Assembly: GCA_946811695.1 (NCBI GenBank)
Contig: OX328132.1
Span: 128,707,372-128,771,371, forward strand
Direction of reading: 5' to 3'
Source of the DNA: Gonocerus acuteangulatus
Lineage: Eukaryota > Arthropoda > Insecta > Hemiptera > Coreidae
DNA length: 64,000 nucleotides
In this document: in pieces, positions 21,079 through 31,776 of the stretch
Layout: every line of letters starts with the position of its first letter
Numbering within the stretch: the first letter of the stretch is position 1
Notes under the pieces: generated by a model
What the model was told of the DNA's origin: nothing
The model's input: the letters and a program-made list of their open reading frames with translations, nothing else
The model's database searches: none
Position numbers and translations under genes: made by a program

Positions 21079-24000
21079 ACCGCAAGTACTCAACGCCGCC
21101 TATTCGTAACTGATAAGCGGTCAAAGCGGGCATTCCTTATTGACACAGGAGCAGCGATTTCGGTTATACCTCCAAACAAGATGGCCAAACCCACACCAGA
21201 CGACTTTGTGTTGTATGCGGCTAATGGTACAAAGATAAATACCTATGGGATGCGCGAACTGCAGTTGGACCTTGGACTTGGTCGAATTTTCCGATGGGAT
21301 TTTGTGATGGCTGATGTCCCGAAGCCAATTATCGGGGCTGACTTTATGTATGTCTTCAATCTTTTGGTCGATCTCAACGGTAAACAATTGATCGACAAGA
21401 TTACACGCAAGTCATCAAAAGCAAAAGTCGCAGAGGAGATTCCCACAACCATATCCGCAGTTCCTGATTGTCACCCGTACGCCTCTCTATTGCGGAAGTA
21501 CCCGGATATCACGAGCCCTTCTTCTTCTAAGCGACCGGTGAGACACGACACTGAACATGTAATTGAAACAACCGGCCGACCCGTTCATGCCAAGGTTCGA
21601 AGACTACCTCCCGAGAAGTACCAGCAGGTGAAGGACGAGTTTCATCGAATGGTGGAACACGGAATTTGTCGACCTTCGAGTAGTCCGTGGGCTAGCGGAC
21701 TTCATCTGGTCCCCAAGAAAGATGGATCCATCAGATTTTGTGGAGACTACCGACAGCTGAACTCCCAAACGATACCAGACAGGTACGGGGTCCCTAATGT
21801 AATAGATTTCCGAAATAACTTACACGGGAAGAGGGTTTTTTCACGCTTAGACCTTGTCAGGGCGTACTACCACATACCCATTAGAAAGGAAGATATCCCC
21901 AAGACAGCCGTGACTACACCCGTGGGACTGTATGAATTCGTTGTTATGTGTTTCGGCCTGCGTAATGCGTCCCAAACATTTCAACGTTTAATGGATAGTA
22001 AGTTCAGAGACATGGCTTACTGCTTTATTCTTATTGATGATATGTTCATCGCGTCGCACACTATGGAGGAACACCTCATACATCTGGAGGAAGTATTTAG
22101 GCGACTCAGTGAAAATGGTTTGACGCTAAACGCTGAAAAATGTGAGTTCGGCCTCAGCGAGATCAACTTCCTGGGATACAAGGTCACGCCTGATGGAATT
22201 GTGCCCCAGCCGGGGAAAGTCCAAGCCATAGCGGATTACCCGAAACCCCAAGACGGTAAGTCTCTACGCCGGTTTTTAGGAATGGCGAACTTCTAAAGGC
22301 CATGCATTCCCAATGCGGCCAAGACTCAGGCGCCACTTAATCGTTTCTTGCATGGTTCTAAGAAAAATGACCGGTCGCCTATAAAGTGGAATGAAGAGAG
22401 CGAGGCGGCATTCCAAGCCTGCAAAGACAGCCTGAAAAACGCAGCTCTCTTGGCGCGCCCTAAAAATAACGCGGATCTCGCATTGGTATGTGACGCTTCA
22501 AATCACACCATGGGTGCCGTACTCCAACAAAAGGATGGTGGTCACTGGGTTCCACTGGGCTTCCACTCCAAAGGTTTATCTGAAAGCCAGCGCTCGTATT
22601 CTGCGTATGACAGGGAGCTATTGGCTATGTATTCCGCGGTCCGACACTTTCGACAGGTCATCGAGGGAAGAATATTTTCAATATGGACCGATCACGAACC
22701 TTTGATCTACGCCATGCATCAAAGAGCTTCCTCTGCATCTCCAATACGGATAAGGTGGTTGAACTTCATCAGCCAACTGACCACAGACATCAGACATATC
22801 GACGGTGAGCTGAATCAAGTCGCTGATGCTTTGTCAAGAGTTGAGGAATTAGACCTGACCAATGACTTGGAGAAGCTGGCGAAATTACAAAAGGAGGATC
22901 CAGAAGTCAAGTCTGTCAGGCGTAAACGGAATCTCCAGTTTAAGTTGCTCGACCTACCTGGAAGCAGCATACTGGTGTTATGTGAATCGTCTACTGCTCA
23001 AGCGAGGATTTATGTACCACAAGCGGCACGGAAGCCTCTGTTCGACGCAATTCTCGGGCTTAGTCATCCAGGGATCAGGGCTACAAGAAGATTGATCACA
23101 AGGAAATATTTTTGGCCTCAAATGAACAAGGAAATTTCTCTTTGGGCCAAGTGTTGCATTGCCTGCCAAACTGCGAAGACAACTAGGCACACCGTCACCC
23201 CACCTGGTAAATTTTGTAACGCTGATAGGTTCGCACATGTACACATCGATATAATCGGCCCTTTACCCCAATCACAGGGAAAGAGGTACTGTGTAACGAT
23301 GATCGACCGGTTTACCAGATGGCCAGAGGCAGTACCCATTGAAGAAATCACGGCGGAGGCGGTTGCTCGCGCATTATACAAAGGATGGGTCTGCCGATTT
23401 GGAGTTCCTGTCAAGATAACAACCGATCAGGGCCGGCAGTTCGAGAGCGAGCTATTTCGCAGTCTCACTAGCTTCCTGGGATCCCAAAAGTTCCGTACGT
23501 CACCGTACCATCCTCAGGGTAATGGATGTATTGAGCGATGGCACAGGACTCTTAAAGCAGCCTTGATGTCCCATCTTGATGCAAACAACTGGGCCAAAAT
23601 TTTGCCATCGGTACTCCTCGGGATCAGAGTTGCCATTCGTGATGACGCAGACTACAGTGCAGCTGATATGGTGTACGGCCAAAGTTTGCGGTTACCAGGA
23701 GAGTATCTGACACCATCGTCAACTAAAGCAGACTTGCCTGGATTCGTGCACGAGCTGAAGAATCATATGTCTCACTCGCGGCCTGCTGAATTTCGCAAGA
23801 GTACTAGGAGTATCTTCGTCCACAAGGCGCTTGACACCTGCAGCCATATGTTTCTCAGAGATGACAAGATAAAAAGGTCACTTGAGCCTCCGTACTCTGG
23901 GCCCTATCCTGTAATCAGTAGGACAGACAAGCTATGCACGCTCAAACTCCCTAACAGGGATCTTACAGTATCGTTGGATAGGGTGAAACCAGCCTTTGTT

Positions 24001-24183
24001 CTTGCCGATACTGAAGGGGCGATCCTCAGTCAACCACAGCCTGTCAAGGAGCCTCACCAATTGATAGAAGATGAGAAGACAAAGGACAGTAACGTCAGGA
24101 AGGACCAGAAGACACCTGCTCCCATTCTCAAGACTCGCTCCGGTAGGACGGTTAAACCCAATGTGCGGTTCCTGGACGCGATT

Positions 24184-24198
24184 ATTTGGGGGGAGTAC
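24184..24198 (+). promoter_or_regulatory. Polypurine tract
   Basis: ATTTGGGGGGAGTAC abuts the 3' LTR. The G-rich purine run at 24188-24194 is the expected plus-strand primer. Confidence 0.75.
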
Positions 24199-24647
24199 TG
24201 TGACGAGCACTGTTAAGGGATAAATAATCGCCGCCCTTATTGATAACACCTCTATGGACAGCAACTCTTTGGCGCTGCTACCTTCTAGGGAGGTTACCAA
24301 GAAAGCCGGTGATGTGATAGTGGCCAGTTTTGTGTGAAGATACAAAGAAGGAATAAATAAACGCATGCGAACAGTAAATAGGTGCACCTTAGAATTAATG
24401 TAGTATGTAGATGCATGTTTAATTTATATTATTATGATTATTATTATTTGCTAGCATGAGAGCTCTTATATATTTATTTATGCTTGGCTTGTAGAATGTA
24501 GTGAATTGCTTTTTAAACGTTATTATTATTATCATTTGCACTTAAGTTTCTATGATTTTGTTAGGTTTTAATAAATGCATGATCAGTAAATATTCATTGA
24601 GTGAAACCTTCTACCCGGCGTTTATAGCCGTTGCCAAAGAGGTTAAA
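24199..24647 (+). repeat. 3' LTR
   Basis: It starts TGTGACGAGCACTG and ends GAGGTTAAA, followed by TATATATAC. Same length as the 5' LTR. The tail of pol overlaps its first 18 bases. Confidence 0.95.
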
Positions 24648-24659
24648 TATATATACATA

Positions 24660-25110
24660 TAAAAATCACGTGTCTGCCTGTCTGTTTGTTCTTTATACGA
24701 AACCAGACCGTTTGACCTATCTTGACCAAACTGGGCATTCAGGTAGATCTTGATCCGGGAAGTGTCGTAGGCTAATTCAAAAACGCCTACCAGCTGCCTG
24801 TCTGTATGTTTGTTCCTTATAAAAATCGACACCCTTCGTCCGATTTTGACCAACCTCGGCACACAGGTAGATCTTGATACGGGTAGTGTCGTAGGCTAAT
24901 TAAAAAACGTCTACCAGCTGTCTGTCTGTATGTTTGTTCCTTATAAAATCGACACCCTTCGTCCGATGTTGACCAAACTCGGCTCACAGGCGGATCTCGA
25001 TACGGGTAGTGCTGTAGGCTAATTAAAAAACGTCTACCAGCTGTCCCTCTGTATGTTTGTTCCTTATACGATCCCACATCGTTTGACTGTTTTGGAAAAC
25101 ACTTGGGACA
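24660..25110. repeat. 121-bp tandem repeat array
   Basis: Units contain TGTCTGTATGTTTGTTCCTT, GACCAAACTCGGC, CACAGGTAGATCTTGATACG and GTGTCGTAGGCTAATT. The period, judged from successive TTCGTCCGAT positions (24837, 24958), is about 121 bp. About 3.5 copies. The same unit occurs at 30985-31140, 32560-33142 and 53140-53520. Confidence 0.85.
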
Positions 25111-25200
25111 CAGGTAGTGCTACAGAGTTTGGCTCAGGCATAATAAAGAAAAAAAAATATATGGAGCTAATCTCTGTATAAGTGAAGCAAAAATAAAAAG

Positions 25201-27286
25201 TCCGACTCGCAGGAACTGCATCATCTTACCGCGGTTCCATTCATATCCCTTATGTCATTTTGTATACCTAGAATAGAAACAGTTATTACTTTGTTTAGAT
25301 CATTCTTAATGTAAACACATATTCCAAAGGAATGCAAGATCGTCGGCAAGGCACAAGAAACTATCCTAAGCGGAAATTATTCTTTCCGCCGTTCCAAGTT
25401 TCGCTCTTCGAAGACTCTACTACGAATATGTTTCTAATTGACTTAACTTGCTTTAATAACATAACCATTTTAGTGTTAAATGCATGTAAAAACACTTTTA
25501 CCTACTCATTATACTGTTAAATGCAATTAAACAAAATTGTACAAGAAAATTAGAACGGAGTGTTATATTTTAATGTGCTACGCCATATACAACCACAAAA
25601 TATAATTATATTTCTACTATAGCATTTGGCTGCATGACTTACTACAGGTAAAATATCTGTCAACTCCTGATTTACGAAGTGCAATAAAAGCCTACCTGCC
25701 TGGTAGCTCGACCCGGGCAGGTGTATGACCCTACACAGTGTTCTCTTTCACATTCTCTTTCAGCAGGAACTCCGTCATCTTAAGACGTATCCGTTCTCAT
25801 CCATAGGTGTCATCCATAACTTAAAATAGAACTAAACATTTTTTGTTTTATTTCATTAAAATTGCTAACACGAAGTAGAACATTTAGTAAGCTTTCGCAT
25901 GGTAACCCTCCGTTTACCGATGTTCCCAACCGTTTTCGAGATATTAGGGAAAGTATACGAAGTTCCCAAAACTTTTCATGTCTGTTAATAAAATATTTTA
26001 TTCTAACCTTTCCTTAACTCCAAACGTAACCAAAAGTTTAACATATTAGTTTTGATGAAATTCGAACATGCAAAAAATGTTTCAACTGAATTTCCATGAT
26101 TTTAAGTACCAAAACCAAATAAGTCGGCCAGAAAGGCCTCCGCTCAGAGGCATTTGGAAAGCCTTGGGATCTCTCTCTTTTAACGCTACATTTTTAACAA
26201 TAAATTGATCTTCTTATTTGACTTAATCTGTTTTATTGTCAAATACATTATCCGAATATAAGCAATTTAAAAATAACAAGGAATAAAACAGACAAAAAGA
26301 AACGTTCGAATAAACGAAATCAATTACTTTAAAGTTTTAAGCACTTATTTCTCCGATTGACATTGCCTAATTAAAACTTTCTTCAGGACCTTTTTTGTAG
26401 AGCATTTAGTAAGCTTTCGAATGGTAACCTTCCGCTTCCGAAGATTGTCAACGGTTTTCAAGATACTAACGAAAGTATACAAAGTTACCAAAACTTTTCT
26501 TGTCTGTTAATAAAATATTTTATTCTAGCCCTTGCTTTACTCTAAAACCTAACCAAAATTTCAACATATTAGTGTTGATAAAATTCGAACATGCAGAAAA
26601 TGTTTCAACTGAATCCCATAATTCTATGTACCAAAATCAAAGACAAAAATAACAGTTCGAATAAGCGAAATCAATTACTCTAAAGTTTTAAGCTCTTATT
26701 TCTCCGATTGACATCGCCTAATCAAAACTTTCATTAGAACCTTTTTTGTAGAGCATTTAGTAAGCTTTCTAATGGTGACCTTCCGTTTACCAAGCTTTTC
26801 AACCTTTTTCGAGATATTAAGGAAAGTATACAAAGTTACCAAAACTTTTTATGTCTGTTAATAAAACATTTTATTCTAACCCTTCCTTAACTCCAAACGT
26901 AACCAAAATTTCAACAAATTAGTTTTTTTGAAAGTAGAACATGCAGAAAATGTTTCAATTGAATCCCATGATTCTAACTACCCAAACCAAAAACGGTATT
27001 CAAAAACTATTTTTCCAATTTTCTCGAAGACGGTTTAAGATATCGCCTTGAAAATGGTTTCATTCGTTTTCCTATCCCAAGAAGCATATAAAACGAGTAC
27101 TTAGAAGCTTATGAACTCAAAAACGTAAGCGTTACGATTTTTTTGCGCGAATTTCGCCCCAAATGCCATCTTCCAGTGGGCGGATTTTGCTGGTTAACGA
27201 ACTTGACCTTTCAAATTGGACGAAAGATTTTTGTACCAAATTTCATCAAAATCGGACCATTCGTCTGGGAGCTACAGAGCGAACAG

Positions 27287-27328
<42 letters not shown>

Positions 27329-27461
27329 TTTAACCACTATCATTTTCGGTCTCTAGGGTTCTGAAACGCAAAATTTTCTAATCGGCACTTCCGGATTGCG
27401 TCATGAGATCAACCTTATAAGCGGGGTTCCTCCCTATGAAGGGAGGGAGGAACCGCGCTAA
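25201..27461 (+). mobile_element. TCCGAC-family element, full-length copy
   Basis: It starts TCCGACTCGCAGGAACTGC and ends GGGAGGGAGGAACCGCGCTA plus A. It contains about three ~350-bp units (from about 25870, 26330 and 26690), (TA)n at 27291-27323, the conserved 3' domain and the terminal hairpin. The flanks (GCAAAAATAAAAA on the left, GGGCGAAGGGGGTTC on the right) are found joined without the element at 30731-30755, so both boundaries are supported by an apparent empty site. No coding sequence is seen. Confidence 0.85.
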
Positions 27462-27628
27462 AAGGGCGAAGGGGGTTCGTACTCATGCGTACTTACGTAA
27501 GAACCTCCTCCAAGCTCTGGTGGTATTCGGCAGAAGATAGACAGCTTGGAGACGCAATCCGGAAGTGCCGACTAGAAACTTTCACGTTTCAGACCCTATA
27601 GATCACGAAAATATAGGTGGCACAAATT

Positions 27629-27682
<54 letters not shown>

Positions 27683-27766
27683 CACTTTTTCTTGTTTCTT
27701 TTTCTGGCAGGGGGTCAATAAAGTAGTACACACTTATTCCTTTAACTACTTTATTTTGTATGTTTC

Positions 27767-27806
27767 GCCCGACATGTTTCGTGCCTTTTCGCACCTCTTC
27801 AGGGGC
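27767..27806 (-). ncRNA. Hammerhead-ribozyme-like motif (left Penelope copy)
   Basis: This is the exact inverted counterpart of the motif at 29083-29122: GCCC, CTGAAGA, a GTGC/GCAC helix, GAAA, then CATGTC and GGGC. Details are given there. Confidence 0.65.
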
Positions 27807-28082
27807 TTTCCTATTCAACAATAATTTTTGTAAATCTCAAACTTCTAATTTTTGTATACCAATAGTATATCTATCCTTTCCTTAAATAAATTTACATATG
27901 AACATATAATATTTTATCTTAATCTTAATCCTACCTTATCAGGAAGTCCTCTCGTCGTGTTGTCTAGCTTGAGTCAGGCGTAATACTGAAAAATCATCTG
28001 TGGTAATGAATATGGCTGGTTTGTATCGATTTTTTAGCTATTTCAAAGGTATCGATTATTGGTAAAAAGGTTTTCGTGAGAT

Positions 28083-28528
28083 TTAATTTATAATGCTATG
28101 AAAAATTTGGTGCACATTCTTTAAATCTGTTTTTTTATTTTTGGCGGTGTTGGAATTTTTAATTATATAGATATTTTCTTTGATTTTTCTTTTTAGTGTG
28201 TTCCTTTCTTTATTTAAAATGTGAACGTCCCTAAAATTAAAGTTATGTTTTAAAGTTAGTGCGTGTTCTGTCAATGTTGTCCTGTTTTTGTTTGTGTCAA
28301 TGCTTTTTGCGTGTTGCACAATTCTCTTTTGCAAAAGCTGTGCCGATTCCCCAATGTAGCATGCGTTGCAATCGTTACATCGAATTTTGTATATATTGTT
28401 CTTTGTACTAGTTGGTTTAATTTTGTCCTTAATGTTGCTAAAACTATTTTCAATTTTGTTACCATATTTCCAACTTATTTTACCTACGTCTTTACATATT
28501 TGTTTAAGTCTATTGGCTATTGAAGGAT
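28083..28528 (-). pseudogene. Penelope-like ORF, C-terminal GIY-YIG endonuclease (5'-truncated)
   Basis: A continuous frame of about 148 codons runs from 28528 to a stop at 28085-28083. It reads KISWKYGNKIENSFSNIKDK, then NNIYKIRCNDCNACYIGES with the GIY-YIG-type pair (here IYKI..CYIG) and the CxxC linker between them typical of Penelope-like elements, then QKRIVQHAKSID, NRTTLTEHALTLKHNFNF (conserved H-x(3)-H-like segment) and an endonuclease C terminus KENIYIIKNSNT. The reverse transcriptase is entirely missing, so this is a dead 5'-truncated copy. No ATG start is present, as expected for truncation. Confidence 0.85.
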
Positions 28529-28578
28529 GTTAATGAAAAGTAAAATATCGATTTATTTCATTCAAATCTTTGTCATTT

Positions 28579-28806
28579 GCAAAAAGCATTGACACAAACG
28601 AAAACAGGACAACAATGACAGAACACGCACTAACTTTAAAACATAACTTTAATTTTAGGGACGTTCACATTTTAAATAAAGAAAGGAACACACTAAAAAG
28701 AAAAATCAAAGAAAATATCTATATAATTAAAAATTCAAACACCGCCATAAATAAAAAAACAGATTTAAAGAATGTGCACCAAATTTTTCATAGCATTATA
28801 AATTAA
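28579..28806 (+). pseudogene. Penelope-like ORF, last ~75 codons (second copy)
   Basis: It encodes AKSIDTNENRTTMTEHALTL to HQIFHSIIN and a stop at 28804-28806. It differs from the minus-strand copy at only a few residues (N/K, M/L, I/K), so the two copies inserted together or one was made from the other recently. It is truncated inside the GIY-YIG domain and carries no catalytic pair. Confidence 0.8.
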
Positions 28807-29082
28807 ATCTCACGAAAACCTTTTTACCAATAATCGATACCTTTGAAATAGCTAAAAAATCGATACAAACCAGCCATATTCATTACCACAGATGATTTTT
28901 CAGTATTACGCCTGACTCAAGCTAGACAACACGACGAGAGGACTTCCTGATAAGGTAGGATTAAGATTAAGATAAAATATTATATGTTCATATGTAAATT
29001 TATTTAAGGAAAGGATAGATATACTATTGGTATACAAAAATTAGAAGTTTGAGATTTACAAAAATTATTGTTGAATAGGAAA

Positions 29083-29122
29083 GCCCCTGAAGAGGTGCGA
29101 AAAGGCACGAAACATGTCGGGC
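29083..29122 (+). ncRNA. Hammerhead-ribozyme-like motif (right Penelope copy)
   Basis: The order is helix I strand GCCC (29083-29086), core CTGAAGA (29087-29093, fits CUGANGA), helix II GTGC/GCAC (29095-29098 with 29105-29108), core GAAA (29109-29112), a minimal helix III CATG closed by U29117, the cleavage-site C29118, and helix I return strand GGGC (29119-29122). One extra G lies between the core and helix II. A minimal helix III of this kind is known from Penelope-like hammerheads, which act best as dimers. Activity is inference. Confidence 0.65.
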
Positions 29123-29238
29123 GAAACATACAAAATAAAGTAGTTAAAGGAATAAGTGTGTACTACTTTATTGACCCCCTGCCAGAAAAAGAAACAAGAA
29201 AAAGTGAAAAAATATATATCGGGTCATCATTCGCCAGA

Positions 29239-29329
<91 letters not shown>

Positions 29330-30549
29330 CTTGTCTGTTCGCGCTCTAGCAAGCTCAAAAATGGTCCGATGTTAACGAAATTTAGTACAAAAATCTTTCG
29401 TCTAATTTGAAAGGTCAAGTTCGTTAACCAGCGGAATCCGCCCACTAGAAGATAGTGTTTGGGGCGAAATTCGCGCAAAAAAATCGTAACGCTTACGTTT
29501 TTGAGTTTATATGCTTGCAGGTACTTGGTTTATAGGTTTCTTAACATAAGAAAACGAATGAACCCATTTTTAAGGCGATATCTGTAACCGTTCCTGAGAA
29601 AAGTGGAATCAATGTTTTTGTAAGTCATTATATTTTTGTGAATACTTAGAATCGCGGGATTCTATTGAAATATTTTCTACAACTTGGTAATTAATCCCAA
29701 CTTAGATGTTTAAATTTTGGTTACATTTCGAGTTAAGGAAGTATGCGAAAAAAAATATTTTATTAATAGACATGAAAAGTTTTCAGATCTTCATACATTT
29801 TTCGTAAATATCTCGATTCCGGTTGGGAAATCGTGCTAAGTAGAAGGTGACCATTCGAATGCTTACTAAATTCTCTAAAAAAAAGGTCCTGAAGCAATAT
29901 TCGATGAGGCAACGTCAATCAGAGATATAAGCGCTTAAAACGTAAAAAGTGTTTGTTTTGTAGTTTTGAAAGGGGTTTTCTCTTTGCTTAACTCACTTTT
30001 TAATTGGTTGTTTCTTGTTTTAAATTGCATTTATCAGTAAAATTAGTATTGTAGTAAAATAAGCTAAGAAACGGTGAAAGGTATTGGTAAGTTTGGAGTG
30101 GCTGTGGAAACCAAGATGGCAGTGGCTAATCATGATGACGTAGTTTGTTTTGAATTCTCCGGTCTATATGACCTTCCTCATAGCCTCTAACTGTAGTTAT
30201 CGTTATTTCTTATTTTATAGAAAGATTTAACCCGCGTCAGAATGGAGTTTTATTCCCCATGAAGCACATATTTACAGTTGATTATAACAGTAAAACGAAT
30301 TTGCTAGTCAAACAAGATACTTAAAATGACAACAAATTTTTGGTTGTTTAGAATAGAGCCTTCTCAGCAGTAGTCGAAGAGTAAGTACGTTTTCAGTACA
30401 TAATTGTATTGACTTATACAGATTAAGAATTATCCGCTTCTGTGTAAGTTGGCTACTGTCAGTTTCCTGTAATTTGTAATGCTAATCTATTCCATTTTTT
30501 CGAGATGTACGAAACCGCGCTAAGATGACGCAGTTCCTGCGAGGCGGAC

Positions 30550-30740
30550 TTTTTTACTTTTGCTTCACTTATACAGAGATTGGCTCCATATTTTTTTTTT
30601 CTTTATGATGCCTGAGCCAAACTCTGTAGCATTAAATGGTCATCCGGCCCGGAGGACCATTTAATGCTACAGAGTTTAGCTCAGGCATAATAAAGAAAAC
30701 AATATGGAGCCAATCTCTGTATAGGTGATGCAAAAATAAA
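30550..30740. repeat. Perfectly placed palindrome next to a TCCGAC 5' end
   Basis: The sequence TTTTGCTTCACTTATACAGA at 30557 and its inverse at 30712-30732 frame a palindrome centred near 30648 (GGTCATCCGGCCCGGAGGACC). Arms are about 90 bp and contain GCTACAGAGTTTRGCTCAGG. Confidence 0.75.
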
Positions 30741-30820
30741 AAGGGCGAAGGGGGTTCGTACTCATGCGTATTTACGTAAGAACCTCCTCCAAGCTCTGGT
30801 GGTATTCGGCAGAAGATAGC
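30665..30820 (+). repeat. Apparent empty insertion site for the TCCGAC family
   Basis: The left part (30665-30742) matches 25120-25199, and the right part (30743-30820) matches 27462-27540. In between, the 2.26-kb element at 25201-27461 is absent. The join is AAAAATAAAAAGGGCGAAGG. Confidence 0.8.
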
Positions 30821-31163
30821 CACAGGTGGTTGTAAAAATAGGTAGCGGCGCACTGGTAATAAGGCTACAGGTCCGAGAGTGGCTGGTCAGCAACTGCCTT
30901 CTCGGGCTACTCCGGGGTCGAGGGTCCAAGGGTTAAGCCTGTCCCACTCTTCGTGATTGTTGTGCTTATATTACGATAAAGTACCACAAGTACGAAACAG
31001 GTAGATCTTGATCCGGGGAGCATCGTAGGCTAATTAAAAAACTTCTACCAGCTGTCTGTATGTTTGTTACTTACACAAATCCACACAGGTCGACCGTTTT
31101 TGACTAAACTTGGCATACAGGTAGTTGTTGATCTGGGGAATGTCTTTGGCTACGTCAAAATAG

Positions 31164-31568
31164 TGTACGTAAAACGAAAGTGTAAGTATGAGTGTACTAC
31201 TGCAGACATTTGGTCTGCAAAACGCAGACGTTTTTTTGGGCGTGACTGCTCACTGGATAGACAACAATTTTAAAAGGCAGTCACCTGCCCTTGCTTGCCG
31301 CCCATTTCGAAATTGCCATTCACATGATAGAATATCATTTATGTTGAGTGATATCCATGCAAAATTTCAACTTGACGAAATTATATTTTTCAAATAAAAT
31401 GTTTTGAAGAGGTAAATGTACTGATAGAGGTGACACCTACAGCTCGCCTATCTAAAGTTAATGATTTTTTTGATTTTGGAAATGTCGATACCGTAACAAG
31501 CGACGATTCTTTTACAAAAGCAGAAGTCCAGGATTGCAATTTTTTGAAAATCAGGAAGAAGAGTATGT

Positions 31569-31620
<52 letters not shown>

Positions 31621-31776
31621 TATAAAAAAATTAAATTTAACACGCCCCTGTCGACATCTGCGCCAGTTGAAAGACTGTTTTCATTCGCTAGCAAGATAAA
31701 TACTCCCAAAGCACATAAGCTCAGTGATGAATATTTTGAAAAGAGAGTGATCCTGAAATCTTATCTAAATAATTAG
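31164..31776 (+). pseudogene. hAT-family transposase relic with an embedded (TA)n tract
   Basis: Pieces in order: TTADIWSAKRR (31196-31230, one frame), then after a frameshift VTAHWIDNNFKRQSPALACR, SHDRISFMLSDIHAKFQLDE (to 31375), then LSKVNDFFDFG and DTVTSDDSFTKAEVQ (31445-31530). After the (TA)n array at 31573-31620 follows the hAT C-terminal dimerisation domain, NTPLSTSAPVERLFSFASKI and KLSDEYFEKRVILKSYLNN, with a stop at 31774-31776. The central catalytic region is deleted between about 31390 and 31430. The last frame stays open straight through the TA array, giving a run of Tyr-Ile repeats. Confidence 0.82.

Larger units (their letters stand above)
20992..24216 (+). pseudogene. pol: pol polyprotein of the Ty3/gypsy element with one premature stop
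   Basis: One frame carries aspartic protease (AFLIDTGAAISVIPP, active-site DTG at about 21142), reverse transcriptase (VPKKDGSIRFCGDYRQLN; FSRLDLVRAYYHIPI; PVGLYEFVVMCFGLRNAS; FILIDDMFIAS with the catalytic DD), RNase H (LVCDASNHTMGAVL; YDRELLA; WTDHEPL; NQVADALSR) and integrase (HPGIRATRRL plus CCIACQ zinc finger; catalytic D in HVHIDIIGPL, D in TTDQGRQFES, E in NGCIERWHR), then a GPY/F-like module (SGPYPVISRTDKL). The only break is TAA at 22294-22296, between RT and RNase H. The final codons run into the 3' LTR and stop at 24216. It is probably expressed by -1 frameshifting from gag. Confidence 0.93.
19627..24647 (+). mobile_element. Ty3/gypsy LTR retrotransposon, 5.0 kb, recently inserted but broken
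   Basis: Two 449-bp direct LTRs flank gag and pol. Domain order is gag, protease, RT, RNase H, integrase, as in Ty3/gypsy. There is no env frame. Flanking bases are TATATA on both sides, compatible with a 4-6 bp TA-rich target duplication inside a microsatellite. The LTRs differ at about 4 of 449 positions, so insertion was recent. Defects: a gag frameshift near 20517 and one in-frame stop in pol at 22294-22296. Confidence 0.95.
27678..29216. mobile_element. Penelope-like retroelement: two 5'-truncated copies head to head
   Basis: Arms 27678-28311 and 28579-29216 are near-perfect inverted copies (about 635 bp), separated by 28312-28578, which is unique to the left copy. Each arm contains the C-terminal coding of a GIY-YIG domain, a 3' region and a hammerhead-like motif. 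Penelope-like elements are known for a C-terminal GIY-YIG endonuclease, hammerhead motifs in their terminal repeats, and complex or inverted insertions. The insertion site is a (TA)n tract. Confidence 0.85.
27551..30549 (-). mobile_element. TCCGAC-family copy, 3'-truncated, interrupted by a Penelope-like element
   Basis: The 5' end on the minus strand is at 30549 (GTCCGCCTCGCAGGAACTGC, then TTAGCGCGGTTTC). The ~350-bp unit region and the conserved GAAAGGTCAAGTTCGTTAAC block follow, down to a (TA)n tract at 29242-29325. The 3' domain (CACAAATTTGTG..CGGCACTTCCGGATTGCGTC) continues at 27551-27630. The terminal hairpin and CTAA are missing. The Penelope-like insertion lies within the TA tract. 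Confidence 0.75.

Noticed and set aside
20802..21080. Antisense frames inside gag-pol
   Set aside because: Shadows of the gag and pol frames.
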